DNA of 64,000 bases from Theocolax elegans (lineage: Eukaryota; Arthropoda; Insecta; Hymenoptera; Cerocephalidae). Shown here one piece after another: positions 1-11,190 of the stretch (within the stretch, counting starts at the first letter, position 1; every line of letters starts with the position of its first letter). Location of the stretch: the NCBI GenBank assembly GCA_026168455.1, contig CM047425.1:93189580-93253579 (forward strand). The letters are read 5' to 3'. The notes beneath the pieces are model-generated. The model had not been told where the DNA came from. It ran no database searches and saw only the letters and a list, made by a program, of their open reading frames with translations. Made by a program: the position numbers and the translations under genes.

Positions 1-1029
1 CAACGCATGGAATTCCGCGGGCTAATTAGTTCGACGATGCTAACGTTAATACGCGCCCGAGCAAAGTCGCTTTGATTCAAGTGATAAGAGTACACATACA
101 CACACACAACTTCGTACCACCACTTGATTGATCGAGAAAATGTGCTTAAGCTTCAAACATTTATATGGTTTATATACATATACTTACTTAACATTTCTCG
201 AACGATCAATTCATTTTGAATATTCACCACGTTTATACATCGTACTACCGTAATATACTATTTTTCAAAATATCAACTCCATTATTTGATCAATCAATTT
301 ACACTTTATTTTTGTTATTTATTTCAACGGCCATTTACAGTGAATAATACTGGTTTTTTTTCCCCGAGAAACGTATTTGTTTTCAACTTTAATAGATGGT
401 TTCTTACATAAATAATCTAAAGAAACTCGCGCTCGTAGAATCTAATGTTAGCGCTTTCAAAAGTTATAGGCCAATAAATTAAAATTAGTGAGAAAGATGG
501 TTATACCACTCCATCAATAATTTATACAGAATTGGAAAATTATAGTTACTATCTTATTATGAAGATACTTAAATTAATTACATTTCTATTATGATAATTA
601 AAATACTAATTATATAAATTTAAAATTGATATTAATATATCTAAATATATCAAAATTAATTACAAAAATCAAAATATTGAAAGAACGAATTCCAAGAATA
701 TTCGATTCCGTTTGGATTGCGATTTTGACACTATGTAGCAATGATCAGTTGGTTTATTAGTTATTAAATGACTTATATATCACTTACATTTTTCAAGTAC
801 ACAAATATAAGTTAACATTTTCAATTAAAAATAAAACAAATCACTTGTGAGGAAAACGTTTAATAAACTATGCTTGAGAACGAATGATCAAAATACCATA
901 AAAATAATATTTGTTTATGTTTACACGTTATTCGGTAGGAAACAAATTGAATGCGATTAAAGTTCGCTGGCGGCACTTGAAAATTTTCATTTTCTATTTC
1001 ACAGGAAAATAATTTGGGGAAAATATAAG
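1..1029. other. AT-rich non-coding stretch
   Basis: No gene, RNA or repeat is recognisable. The sequence is A/T-rich with short open frames only and no codon-like pattern. Confidence 0.6.
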
Positions 1030-1060
1030 AGAGATAGAGAGAGAGAGAGAGAGAAAGAAA
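1030..1060. repeat. GA microsatellite
   Basis: An imperfect (GA)n tract grading into GAAA. It produces spurious serine/leucine-rich or arginine/glutamate-rich open frames on either strand. Confidence 0.8.
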
Positions 1061-1189
1061 GGGAAAATTCGCTACATCAATTTCCACGTAGTAGTGGTGA
1101 GAAGGTAAACAGTTTGAGCAACATTCAGCGAGTAATCGCAGGTGTAACAAAGCTAATCTAAAAGCAAAGTTGCCACCGTGCCGAATAAA

Positions 1190-1790
1190 TAAACGAGGCC
1201 GCACACGCGGGTAAATGCACCAGGTATGCACAGTTGCAAATTGCCTTGTTCAGGCCACACATAGCCACGGGGTTGTTGTTGTCTCGCAAAACGCGCGTGT
1301 CTACCGTAAGAACTGAATTGGAGCATAATTTATACTTCATGAATAAAGTCGTAAAAATCATGGACGAGCAATCTCCTCGTCTCGGTGTTCACCTCGGCAC
1401 TCTCAGGTTTTTCTCTATCGCTATCTCGCGGGTCGGCCAGTCTCTCTCGTTCTCCCTCTCTCTCTCTCTTGGCTCTCTCTCTCTCTCTCTCTCTTGCGGA
1501 CGAAGAAAATGCAACCTGATTTACAGGCAGCATTTACTTGGAGAGAGTGCGGGCCATCTCGAGCCGCGGCAGATAAATCGACGCGATGCCGCGAATGCAT
1601 CTCCCCCATGGTTTCTCCACCCTCTCGCACACCGAGTCCCGCAATTTACTTTTTTAAACCGTTCACGACGGGGCGTACACACTGGGGGACGTAGCGCGTG
1701 CGCATGCACACACGTACACGTAGTACTACTCGGTGGTACTGGGTATAGTCGGTACTCGACCCTTCATCTCACCGGGTAATATCGTCCCTC
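1190..1790. other. GC/CpG-rich patch with CT tract
   Basis: This patch is clearly richer in G, C and CpG than its surroundings. It contains a long interrupted (CT)n tract at about 1439-1493. Open frames run through it on both strands, but their proteins are low-complexity (Arg/Glu or Ser/Leu runs), which argues against coding. It could be a promoter or enhancer of an unseen host gene, or a transcribed leader. The sequence alone does not decide. Confidence 0.4.
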
Positions 1791-3012
1791 CTGTTTATTT
1801 ATCTCGTACTTATGTACATGTGGAAATATACTTGGGACTATTTATGCATGCGTATCCTCCGGTCTACGTATAAATACGTATGCCATGATACATATATTTC
1901 TGTACGCTCGTACCTATCTTACGTCCCGGTGTGTACACCGCACGCATTTCCGACTGCGTTATGGTACATTTGACAATACTTGCCTTTTTCCTATCTTGCT
2001 TTTTCCCTACTTTTTACCATTGCCACGACTCTTTGTCCGCTGTAGTTTACGCGATGGTCGCGGCTTCGCTCGATGGGAACACTTTTACAATTGCATGGGC
2101 TCTTTGTCTTCTTCCGCCACGCTCTCCCTCGCGCATACATAAAACATTAGTCGAGATAAGCTTCGAGAGGTTCACGCGGAATATCTACTTAAAAATGTGC
2201 CAAAGCTGTTAAACGCGTTGCAATAATTATTAACAGTTCTCCGAGAGGTTTAGTAAATGGACTTTCCTGCGCCTGGAATATAAAATAAAGAGATCGAAAT
2301 GAGATTTCCATCCGGTCTTCATCTTATTACACATATTTTTTTTCATCCTATTAGTTTTTAGTTTTTATTGCTTTTCTGTAGATGTTGCAAGGAAAAAAAC
2401 GTCTTATACCACTTGTGCCGATATAAATTTTTTTAACGTGAACCAGTTAACATTAACAATATCTATCGAATCAATAGGAATCGCTAAGTTTAGTTAAAAT
2501 TATATGTAAATTAAACTTAAAATGAGTTCATTTATATCTAATGAGATTTGTGTCACATTCTTTAAGTACTTCTTGAACCTATTTTGAGGAAGATTATTTT
2601 TCTCACGTACACTTTTACACGCTTTGCAAGTACATTTCTTTTATAAAAGACTTTAAATGCATTTGTGCCAGAAATAGAAAGGTCAAGTTTGTCCTTTTTG
2701 TGGTTAAATAGTCGTTTAAATGCTTTGCAATTTTTATGCTGCTTTCGCATTCATTCGTTAAATTAACTTATAGCTAACTTTACGTGATGAAAGAAATTTT
2801 CAGGACCACTTAAATTTTTGCATTTCAATTATAAGTATTCATAAAGGAAGTAAACGAGAATCCTTCTACTTGAAATTTTTATTTTTTTTTTTAAATAATC
2901 TCTTACGATGTGTATATTTAAGCAATTTTTCTTATTTATATATTAATTAAAATGTTTTATAATTATGAACTTCATGTACATTGAGATACATTGTTTTTCC
3001 TAAGTACGAGCA
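1791..3012. other. AT-rich non-coding stretch
   Basis: The first 400 bases are mixed in composition and the rest is A/T-rich. I see no supported gene. The stretch ends at the target-site duplication of the retrotransposon that starts at 3013. Confidence 0.5.
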
Positions 3013-3025
3013 AATAAATAATTTT
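3013..3025. repeat. Target-site duplication, 3' side of LINE
   Basis: AATAAATAATTTT, identical to 8427-8439. The last T residues overlap the T run that corresponds to the poly(A) tail, so the exact edge may be off by a few bases. Confidence 0.8.
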
Positions 3026-3183
3026 TTTTTTTTTTTTTTTTTTATTAAGCTTACTAAAACTCATGATTGAGTTTATACAGCACTACATAATACAACAATT
3101 GAAGTACATTATAATAATTCATATATTATTTCTTTTACATAGCAAGTAAATACGAAAATAAAATGTATTTACATTTTTTTTTC

Positions 3184-4160
3184 CTAAATCTTTAGGTTAC
3201 ATTTGTCGAAGAATTTACAAATTTTTAGTAAGACTTTTAGGTTCATAGTAGCTAAAAAGGCTTTAATTGTGTAAGGTGGAAAATATTTGTATCTTAATAA
3301 TTGTTTTATAAGTCGGTGCCTTTGTGGTTCATACACTGGACAGTTCCATATAATGTGATTGAGGTTTTGTACGTCAAGACCGCAGTGACACACAGGGTTA
3401 CTAACAATATTGATGCGATAAAGAGAGTGTAATAGATTATAATGATTTGCTCTGCATCGGTTGATTGTTACAATCGTCTCTCTATTGATATTTTTTTTTG
3501 TAAACCATGGATTAAGTAGATCAGTTTTGTATATGCCGAAATATTCTATTCCTTTTTTTTGCCCCTGTGTTTTTATAATACTCTCAGTATTAATATGCAT
3601 GTTCTTTTTAAAATATTCTGATAAATCAGTGTATGGAATTAAAAGATAATTTGCAAAATTTTTATTTGTTGCTTTTTTAGCCACTAGATCAGCTTGTTCA
3701 TTTCCTGGTATACCTGAGTGAGATGGTACCCAGAATAATTTAAGATTATACTGCGATTTATTGATAAATGAAAGATATTTGGATTTAATTTGAAAAATAT
3801 GTGGATTGGTGTGGATAGTACATTGAGTATTTGATAGCGATTGTAGCGCACTTAGCGAGTCTGTAAAAATAAATATATCTCGATCGGAATAGCTTAGTGC
3901 GGTATCTAAAGCTAAGTTAAGAGCTAGACATTCGGCAGTGTAAACTGATGCTTTTTGATTAATGCTTTTACAGATTTCTAGTTTAATTTTAGGAGCTACA
4001 CAAACTGCACCGACATGTTTGTTATTTGTCATTTTACTGCCATCCGTATAGATATCTAATACGTTGTATTGATTAATAAAATTATTAAATATAATCTCAG
4101 GATTTTTAGCTTTTTCAAGAGTTTTTCCTAGTTTTATATCGAATGGAATCGAAGTGGTAA
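3184..4160 (-). pseudogene. Frameshifted 3' part of LINE ORF2: RNase H domain and C-terminal zinc-knuckle-like tail
   Basis: This frame carries an RNase H domain of the LINE type: IYTDGSK (first Asp), TAECLAL (Glu), FTDSLSAL (second Asp) and WVPSHSGIPGNEQADLVAKKA (His and last Asp). These are the metal-binding residues that degrade RNA in RNA-DNA hybrids. Further on, CHCGLDVQNLNHIIWNC is a CCHC-like cluster common at LINE C-termini. The reading frame is open upstream of its first Met and continues ORF2, whose own frame ends at 4134 just inside it. A single 1-base frameshift between about 4134 and 4190 therefore splits one original protein. It could be an inactivating mutation, a sequencing error or programmed frameshifting; mutation is the simplest reading. 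Confidence 0.85.
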
Positions 4161-6899
4161 GAGTATTATAGTAATATAAGTGTACATATTAAAATTTTCA
4201 TGCGAGTCTATTGATCCTGCAACAGTATCTATTTTTTCAATACATAACCGTAATATTCTTTTTTTATGGCTATTTTGGTTTGTATGTATAGCATACAGAA
4301 GGTGGTTATGCAAGAGACTGTCTTTGTTAGATAGTACTTTTGATAGATATTTATTACATAAAAAAATTGTTCGCTCTCGTAGAAAAGGTAATTTAGACTC
4401 GGCTAAAAGAATATTTGTGGGCGTACTACGCCTATAACCTAAAGCAAATCTAATTGCGTTGTACTGAATTTGTTCCAATTTTTTATGTAATTTCTTTTTG
4501 ACAGGAAAGTACAAAAATGAGCCATAATCTATTAAAGATCGGACATAACTTTTATATAAAGTAATCAGTGTCTCTGGATGGGAACCCCACCATGTGCCGC
4601 AAAGGTATCTTATAATATTAAGAGTCTGATTACATTTATTTACTATCATGTCAATATGAGCGTTAAATGTCATTCTGTAATCGTAGACAATTCCCAAAAA
4701 ACGAGCTGTATTTGAAGATTTTATAGTACAGTTGTTGACTGTAATTTGTGTATTTCCTGGTGGAATATTTTTGTTATTAAAATGTATAAGGACCGTTTTC
4801 TTTGGAGATAAATCTAAGCCGAGTTGTGAAAGATTATCACTAATTATTGCTATTGAACTTTCTACTGCATTTATACACTCCTGAAGTGGAGAGATTTTGG
4901 AAAAAACAGCTGTATCATCGGCGAACTGAGATATAAAAACGTTTTTTGGAATGTTGTCGGCGATGTTGGACACATATATAAGATAAAGGAGCGGACTTAA
5001 AACTCCACCCTGGGGAAGTCCCTTACTTAGTTTAATTTTTTCGTATCCTTTGATGTGGGTGTGAGCCCATCTTTCGTACATTAAAAAATTTATAAATTTA
5101 ATTGTTTCCGTCGGACAGCTTATATCGGCTAATTTTTGTAAGAGTAAATCATTTAAAACATTATTAAACGCCCCGGATACGTCTAAAAAGGCGGCTAAAA
5201 CATCATTTTTTTTCTTAAACGCTTCATCTATTTGCCATGTTAAATTAGATAAATTGTCAATGCAAGATCTGCCTCTTCTAAAGCCTGATTGAACATTATG
5301 AATAATTTTATTTTTTTCCACCCACCATTCAATTCTATGTTTTAACATTCTTTCAAATACCTTCAAAAGACAAGAAGTAAGAGATATGGGCCTGACACTC
5401 TCACCGTCCCGCTTATCAATAAAATGAACAATTGAGTCTTTCCAAGCTTCCGGAAAATCGCTTTGTTCATACATTTCGTTAAAAATGTCAACAAGTAAAA
5501 GTTTTAGTTTTGGTGACAGATTTTTTAATAAATGGTAGTCCAAGCCATCTAGCCCTGGAGAGGAGTTTCCATTGCTTGAATTTAAGGCATTGTTAAATTC
5601 TACGAATGAAAAGTGTTGACTCAGAAGTTCATTCCCTTGACAAGCGGGAATGTTATTATATTTGGTACTAACCCAAGGAGGTGAGATTTTATCTAGACAC
5701 TGTATACATTTTTCTGTAAATTTAGTATTATCCATTAAATTTTCTTGTTTAATTTTTACCCAGCTATTTTTTAAAATTTTACATTTATTCCAAACATAGG
5801 TTTGGTTAATTTTAAAATTAATAGTTTCGGCAAACTTTTGAAAGTGTTCCTTTTTTTTCTTTTTAAATATTTTTTTGGCAAGTGCACAATTTTTTTTATA
5901 CTCTATTAAATCTGTAAGATTGTTTGAAAATTGCCATTTTTTGAATGACGATTTCCTGAGGCGTTTAATTTTAATGCAATCATGATCCCACCAGGGTACA
6001 GGATTTCTAATTTGTTGTTTGTTTACAATATTTTTATTTTTTTTTCTTGGAGTACTGTTTATAATCGCACGTGTTATTATATCGATAAAAAAATCATATT
6101 TTTCAGACGGAGCTAACCTTACGAACTCTTCGGTGAAAAAATCATAATATTTATTATCGAGATCAAAATTAAATTTTTCCCAATTTGTTTTGTACGAAGA
6201 TAATTTATAAGTTTGCTTATGGTATAAATTTTTTTGTGTGTTTATTTCTAATTGAATTGGGAAGTGATCTGAACCAAAAGATTCGTCTAGAATTTCATAA
6301 TAAATTTTATCGGCTATGCTCATTGTTGAAAAAATAAGATCGATATTAGATTTTTCATTACTTCTTATATCTAGGTGAGAAAGAGTGTTGAAATTATGTA
6401 AAAATAGATTATTTTTAATTGCGCTGTTGAGTAGTCTTTCTCCATTGCGGTCGGTGAACTTGCAGTTCCAACTCTTATTGTGGGAGTTAAAATCTCCCAC
6501 AAAAAGGGTGTTGTCGCTTGTAGATGATAATTCGGTGATTTGATTCCATTCCGCTTGACTAAGTGTTGAGCCTGGGACTTTATAGACGGCTACAATATCG
6601 AGAACTGGTACGACGTTATTAATAGAAATTCCGGCAAATTCAACGTCAGCTGCTTGTATATTAGAGAGTGTTATGTTTGTAAATTTAAGAGTCTTACGTA
6701 CTAGAAATAATATTCCTCCTCCTCGCTTATTGTCTCTGTCTTTTCGGAACGTATTAAACCCACTAATGGAAAACTTTTCTGTAGGCGATAGCCAAGATTC
6801 AACACATACCAGTACGTCAATTTCTTGTAGAATAATTGGGAGTTCATTTTTTCGTTGTTTTGCGCTGCGTATGTTCCAAAAGAGAATTTTAATCGTCAT
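4134..6899 (-). CDS. LINE ORF2: AP-like endonuclease and reverse transcriptase
   Basis: The start is the Met of MTIKILFWNIRSA, the usual beginning of an APE domain. An upstream GTG extension of the frame to 7016 is lysine-rich and lacks family features. The endonuclease residues are visible: WNIRS near residue 9, CVESWL (Glu34), GDFNSHN (135-141) and SDH (210-212). They nick the target DNA. Reverse transcriptase follows, with RPISLTSCLLKVFERML, GFRRGRSCIDNL, LDVSGAFNNV, GLPQGGVLSPLL and the catalytic box FADD at 659-662 (a FADD form of the usual YADD). The frame then ends after LLPLRFHSI, where the normal protein would continue into RNase H. About 920 aa are intact and the catalytic residues appear unbroken. 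It follows ORF1 after about 100 bases, as usual in two-ORF LINEs. Confidence 0.9.
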   Translation of the reverse strand: MTIKILFWNIRSAKQRKNELPIILQEIDVLVCVESWLSPTEKFSISGFNTFRKDRDNKRGGGILFLVRKTLKFTNITLSNIQAADVEFAGISINNVVPVLDIVAVYKVPGSTLSQAEWNQITELSSTSDNTLFVGDFNSHNKSWNCKFTDRNGERLLNSAIKNNLFLHNFNTLSHLDIRSNEKSNIDLIFSTMSIADKIYYEILDESFGSDHFPIQLEINTQKNLYHKQTYKLSSYKTNWEKFNFDLDNKYYDFFTEEFVRLAPSEKYDFFIDIITRAIINSTPRKKNKNIVNKQQIRNPVPWWDHDCIKIKRLRKSSFKKWQFSNNLTDLIEYKKNCALAKKIFKKKKKEHFQKFAETINFKINQTYVWNKCKILKNSWVKIKQENLMDNTKFTEKCIQCLDKISPPWVSTKYNNIPACQGNELLSQHFSFVEFNNALNSSNGNSSPGLDGLDYHLLKNLSPKLKLLLVDIFNEMYEQSDFPEAWKDSIVHFIDKRDGESVRPISLTSCLLKVFERMLKHRIEWWVEKNKIIHNVQSGFRRGRSCIDNLSNLTWQIDEAFKKKNDVLAAFLDVSGAFNNVLNDLLLQKLADISCPTETIKFINFLMYERWAHTHIKGYEKIKLSKGLPQGGVLSPLLYLIYVSNIADNIPKNVFISQFADDTAVFSKISPLQECINAVESSIAIISDNLSQLGLDLSPKKTVLIHFNNKNIPPGNTQITVNNCTIKSSNTARFLGIVYDYRMTFNAHIDMIVNKCNQTLNIIRYLCGTWWGSHPETLITLYKSYVRSLIDYGSFLYFPVKKKLHKKLEQIQYNAIRFALGYRRSTPTNILLAESKLPFLRERTIFLCNKYLSKVLSNKDSLLHNHLLYAIHTNQNSHKKRILRLCIEKIDTVAGSIDSHENFNMYTYITIILLPLRFHSI

Positions 6900-6996
6900 T
6901 TTACTTGTGTAAATAAAAAAGTTTTTGTTAGAATCAGTTATGAAAAAATATGCTTTTTGTAGTTTTTTCTTATTTTTTTCAAAGTTTTTAATTCGT

Positions 6997-8211
6997 TTAG
7001 TATTCCTCCACTTCACTGGTCACTTCACTGTTAGAGTCACTAAAAGACGTATCGTGTGGTATTTGATTTAATTGTTTTTTAATTTTAGTGATTCTGGATT
7101 TTAAGTGCCGATTGTTAATGAGACTGTAAATTTCCGTGAGTGAGTCTGAGAGTTGCGAGGGATGTTTTGTATATTTGGAAGAAATATTTTTAATATCAGA
7201 CGTTCCATAGGTTTCATAAATGAAGTTTGCTGTAGATTCGAAGTCCATTTCTATCGTTTTGAAATTGGTGTTTATATAATCTTTTACTGGGTCTAGTAAA
7301 GAAATGATTTCCGTAAGTGTTTTTGATTTTTTTTCTTCAGCTTTAAGCTTTTTAGTAGGACTTTTATCTAAAATGGGCGTTTCTGTAAAAACTGTGGATT
7401 CTTTTAAACTGTTTGAAGAAGAGCTTGGAGGATGTATTCTTTTATTTGGTGGAGGCATGATCTTACTGTCGTTGATATTGTCTGTAGTATTACTTTTTTG
7501 TTTGAGAACAGGCGTTAATTCAGGAAATTCGTTTATAGATAGATTTTCTTGTTGCCCCACTTGCGTCAGAGGGGTGGATGTAACATTATGGCAATGCTTT
7601 TGGGTGTGACCCTCTTCTTTACAGAGAAAACAGGTAAGCTTATCAGTCGAAAAATAAATCCAACAGGGCATGTCGTCGTATTCAACTTTAAGCGCTTCTG
7701 GAATTTTTGACACGTCCTCTTTTTGTACATACATTTGTCTTCGGAAACTCATTAGATGAGCAAACCCTGGAGTTACAACTGATGATGCTTTAATTTTAGT
7801 TATTTTTGATGTCGGAGTTATGCCACGTTTTGCCAATTCTTTTTCTATAATATTAGCAGGAATGAGCGGTTGAACATTTGAAAGAAGAATCCTTTTAGAT
7901 TTTGTATACAATGGACGAATTTCCAGTTGATTAGATTTAATTGAAATAGTCTTGACATTATGGACTAGATTTTCTGCGAGTTCTTTGGTGCTTAAATATA
8001 AACAAACTCGTTTTTGCGATATTCTGGAGACATATCTGATATTTATGGGTTGTATTAATTTTGCGATTTCTATACAATAATCTTCTATAGTTAAACCGTC
8101 TATAGAGTCAAGAACAATTGCTTGCTCTTTTGTCGGACAATCTTCTTGCTGTACAATTTTCGAATAGGTTGCAGTAGGCTGCAACTGAGAGTTACTTTGA
8201 AAATTTGACAT
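6997..8211 (-). CDS. LINE ORF1: gag-like RNA-binding protein with one CCHC knuckle
   Basis: The protein is 404 aa. I chose the ATG at 8211 (MSNFQSNSQ); the open frame extends to a GTG at 8259 that is unlikely to be used. The only clear motif is a zinc knuckle, CFLCKEEGHTQKHC, at about residues 194-207, with the C-x2-C-x4-H-x4-C spacing that binds nucleic acid. The segment before it (roughly 30-190) resembles the RRM-like central region of arthropod LINE gag proteins, including the PCWIYFS lead-in to the knuckle. The C-terminal half is Ser/Thr/Lys-rich and low in complexity. Such proteins coat the element RNA and form the RNP that carries ORF2 protein to DNA. Many I-type elements have three knuckles; only one is visible here. 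Confidence 0.8.
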   Translation of the reverse strand: MSNFQSNSQLQPTATYSKIVQQEDCPTKEQAIVLDSIDGLTIEDYCIEIAKLIQPINIRYVSRISQKRVCLYLSTKELAENLVHNVKTISIKSNQLEIRPLYTKSKRILLSNVQPLIPANIIEKELAKRGITPTSKITKIKASSVVTPGFAHLMSFRRQMYVQKEDVSKIPEALKVEYDDMPCWIYFSTDKLTCFLCKEEGHTQKHCHNVTSTPLTQVGQQENLSINEFPELTPVLKQKSNTTDNINDSKIMPPPNKRIHPPSSSSNSLKESTVFTETPILDKSPTKKLKAEEKKSKTLTEIISLLDPVKDYINTNFKTIEMDFESTANFIYETYGTSDIKNISSKYTKHPSQLSDSLTEIYSLINNRHLKSRITKIKKQLNQIPHDTSFSDSNSEVTSEVEEY

Positions 8212-8426
8212 CTTTAGTGAAAAATGCCGTAGGATATCTCTGAGGACAGAGAAACCCACGGCACTATCGAAATGAACTTGTACACCGAACCAGGCACTTG
8301 AGACACAGATTGAGTATAAATATGTTCACACACGTAAACACGCACATAGACGTAAATCACAACAAATGTAGCGATTACGGAGCGCAAACAATGCGTGTTA
8401 TCTGTACGAAGGTTCGCACAAGACTG
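8212..8426 (-). other. LINE 5' untranslated region with presumed internal promoter
   Basis: This lies between the inferred 5' end (CAGTC at 8426) and the ORF1 start codon. LINEs of this type carry a TATA-less internal promoter here. The CAGT start is the only direct hint in the sequence. Confidence 0.5.
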
Positions 8427-8439
8427 AATAAATAATTTT
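8427..8439. repeat. Target-site duplication, 5' side of LINE
   Basis: AATAAATAATTTT, identical to 3013-3025. It fixes the 5' boundary of the element at 8426 and indicates a full-length, not 5'-truncated, insertion. Confidence 0.85.
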
Positions 8440-8869
8440 CATTTAAATTCAGGTAGACCTTTTCTAGCACCCTTAGAGAAACCATATATAATAGTATTAG
8501 TTTTGTATCCCTTCAACAAGTGATAAAATAGTTATTACTCTGCTAGTCTCCAAGGCTCGATTTCATGATACTGTATAAAAAATATTTACATTTTTTCATC
8601 GATTTAATTTATTTAGAAATTCAGATCTTATGTAAACTACTTCTATAAATTCAGCTCTCATAATATACAAACTTAGATATAAAGTATTTATATAAAGGCA
8701 ACCCTTGGAATACGATTAACGTTTGGTGGCAAATATAAAGTTCTTATTAACAAGTTTAGTACGATTAAATTCGTAAAAAGAGGGAAGTGATATTTTTAGT
8801 GGTATATGTATATAAACGTAACAACTTGAGTTGAGTTAAGCTATATATAAATAAGCATTCCCAAACACC
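8440..8869. other. AT-rich non-coding stretch
   Basis: No gene, repeat or RNA is recognised between the LINE and the GC-rich patch that follows. Confidence 0.5.
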
Positions 8870-9340
8870 AGAGTAAGGTGATATAGTGGGTCTCTTGGTA
8901 GCTCCGGTTTTATAGCGGCCGCCAAGTCGTTCAACAAAATTTAGCGCTAACGTCACTTTCAGAAGGTAAAACAATAATCTCGGTCAGGACGAGATTTACC
9001 CGATTTCGGTGGCTATCTCCTCAGGTCGCATTCCTCATACCAAGGACATTAAACCGACCCACGTCCGCGTCTATATTTCGAGGTATAGCGCAGCGGTCTG
9101 TATTCAGTCTCTGCGACCGCCGGAGAGTGAGGTTCGTCTTCCGGTTCCTTCATTTAACCCGTCCTAGAGGCCAAGCTCCCATCTGGGCATGCCTCGGCAT
9201 TTCATTTAGAACTACGCCAAGTCGTCTGTAATTTTCGTACTCCAGAAGGTGCCAGCACGCGCTGCAATTCCGACTTTTTATCAAATTGCTCGCGAGACTG
9301 ATGTAAACGCGAACGTACGCGTACGTGTTTACGCGAAATT
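8870..9340. other. Isolated GC/CpG-rich island of unknown nature
   Basis: About 470 bases of balanced, CpG-containing, non-repetitive sequence stand in AT-rich DNA on both sides. It has short inverted matches such as GCGGT/ACCGC around 9092-9120. No long open frame crosses it. It could be a non-coding RNA gene, an enhancer or an old element remnant. I do not recognise it. Confidence 0.35.
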
Positions 9341-10619
9341 GTTATGACGGCGAATGAACTTATATAACGAAAATAACTCTCTCTCTATATATATATATTC
9401 GGTTGTAAAAGACATACTAATATTTGCACTTTTACAAGTATTTTTTTTCATTGCCTTTGTACGACTTGAAACGTTATCTTACTGCATTTCTTTATATCTT
9501 ACTGTTATAGATTAGAGTTACTGTACAATACGAGTAGTCATTGTTGAGTCGTGTTCAAATCTTATTCATTTATTATACTGATTTAATAACTCTTGTTAGC
9601 TTAATTACACTTTTTATCTGAATACTTTGTCATTTATTAAATTAGAAATTATCTTCACACGCTCCATTATACGTTTCATTTTATCTTAGAAAAAAAAATA
9701 CCATCATACTTTAAATTTATAAACCTTATATATACGCAAATATATATACACCCGCTGTATAGAAAACAAAGTATATGTATGTATCTTGAATCGTGCAACA
9801 ATTGCATAATTGTTTCATTACATTATGCGAGTTAAAAATAAGATGTTTTATCTAAATTACTATTTTCACATTATTTATTTAATATCAAGCAAATATTTAA
9901 TTAAATTTAATTAAAATATTTTGTTTCAATATTCATTTATACAATTAATTTTATGTAAATATTCCTGTATTAAAATAAAATTATAATAATTTCTTTTGAT
10001 ATACAATAATCTACTATATAAAAATAAGAGTTTAAATTCAAAACGATATAAATTATAAAATTATTCTTTGAAAAAAAATTCACATTAAAGAAATTAAAAA
10101 ATTATTTCATAATATGTATTTAACAAATTATTTATTAGTATTGTAGAATTATTTTAAATAAACTTTTTTCCAAATATATTTATTTATACATATGTTTATT
10201 AGATTAACAAAAAAATTCTTTGAGTAAATGTTTATATGCACGTCAATTCACTTTGCGCGATATTTTTCATAGGTAGTAAACAGTATACATACCGTATACG
10301 TAAAATAAAATCACCGGCACGCACTGTTTTTATTGAAAAAATTATTTGTTACAACATATTAAAGATATGATTTAAATCTTGATAATTAAAGTTTGTTTAC
10401 TTAAGAATTATTGAATATTTTATAAAAATTATAAAAAAAAATAAATAAAATGATTGTACCTTTAGCAACTTCAGGAAAGTTTTCAGTTGTGTGTTGTTCA
10501 GATTTTTATGCCTATAACGATACTACATCCGTTGTGAAATACTTGAAGAAAAATTCAAAGAATGTTCCAACGAATAAAGCAACTTTTCTATAAAGAAAAT
10601 TTTACTTCTATGAATTTTC
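9341..10619. other. AT-rich non-coding stretch
   Basis: Very A/T-rich with a short TA microsatellite near 9387-9400. No supported features. Confidence 0.5.
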
Positions 10620-11190
10620 CAATGGCGTCTAGCCCCTACTTCTTTTCACCTCCCCCTTTCATCCTCTATCCCTCTCTCTTTCTCTTTCTCTTTCTCTTCT
10701 GTTCTTTATCTATTTTTCTTCTCCCGTATTCGGTTGAAGGTGGAGAGAGGCGCGGGGGTTGACACATTGATATTTGCAATGAGATTTATGACGTTGCTGT
10801 GCGCAAAACTCGGGGATTCGAGTATCCGAAGCTACATTGACACTCGTATACATAGAGTATCGAAGTTCGTCCAAGAGCAAAGTTTGCAAGTGCAGCCTAC
10901 ACGCTAGCCGAAACCCCCTATTGTTTCTCTCGCGTTCAGCCTCCGGATGACCCGCTAACGAAAGTGTGTTTGTAAGTCTAGCACTGTTCGTGTATGTATT
11001 CTGCTGCAACAGAGATAGACACAGAGAGATATATTGGCCGTGCATATATATGCGCGTGTGTGTACGTGTGTGCATACGATCGTCGGCAGGAAATATTTTT
11101 CTGTCAATTTTTACCTCTTTCACGTGTATCTCGCGCGGTCGCTCCGCAAATCTCTGTGTTCTTTTTTGTTCTTTTTTCCAAGATAAATAC
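10620..11190. other. GC-rich patch with pyrimidine tract
   Basis: A pyrimidine-rich run (10645-10725) leads into a CpG-containing patch with TG/CA microsatellite-like sequence at 11040-11075. Overlapping open frames exist on both strands but look like composition effects: they are Cys/His/Arg-rich with no domain. Confidence 0.35.

Larger units (their letters stand above)
3013..8439 (-). mobile_element. Near-complete non-LTR retrotransposon (LINE) with 13-bp target-site duplication
   Basis: The element lies on the minus strand. Its 3' end is the oligo(A) tail, read as a T run at about 3022-3043, and its 5' end is at about 8426, where the minus-strand transcript would begin CAGTC, a start motif common in arthropod LINEs. 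The 13-base sequence AATAAATAATTTT occurs at both ends (3013-3025 and 8427-8439) and is the target-site duplication made by target-primed reverse transcription; on the left it merges with the T run. In order it holds a 5' UTR of about 215 bases, ORF1 (gag-like, one CCHC knuckle), ORF2 (APE endonuclease, reverse transcriptase), an RNase H segment in a shifted frame, and a 3' UTR. Having both APE and RNase H plus two ORFs places it among I/Jockey-superfamily elements, most like the I group. The exact clade needs a tree. Confidence 0.9.

Noticed and set aside
1234..1779. 181-codon open frame
   Set aside because: It is made of a CT microsatellite and CpG-rich DNA, with long Ser/Leu runs. Open frames of similar length exist on the opposite strand.
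4180..7609. Plus-strand open frames over the LINE
   Set aside because: They are shadows of ORF1, ORF2 and the RNase H segment read in the opposite direction.
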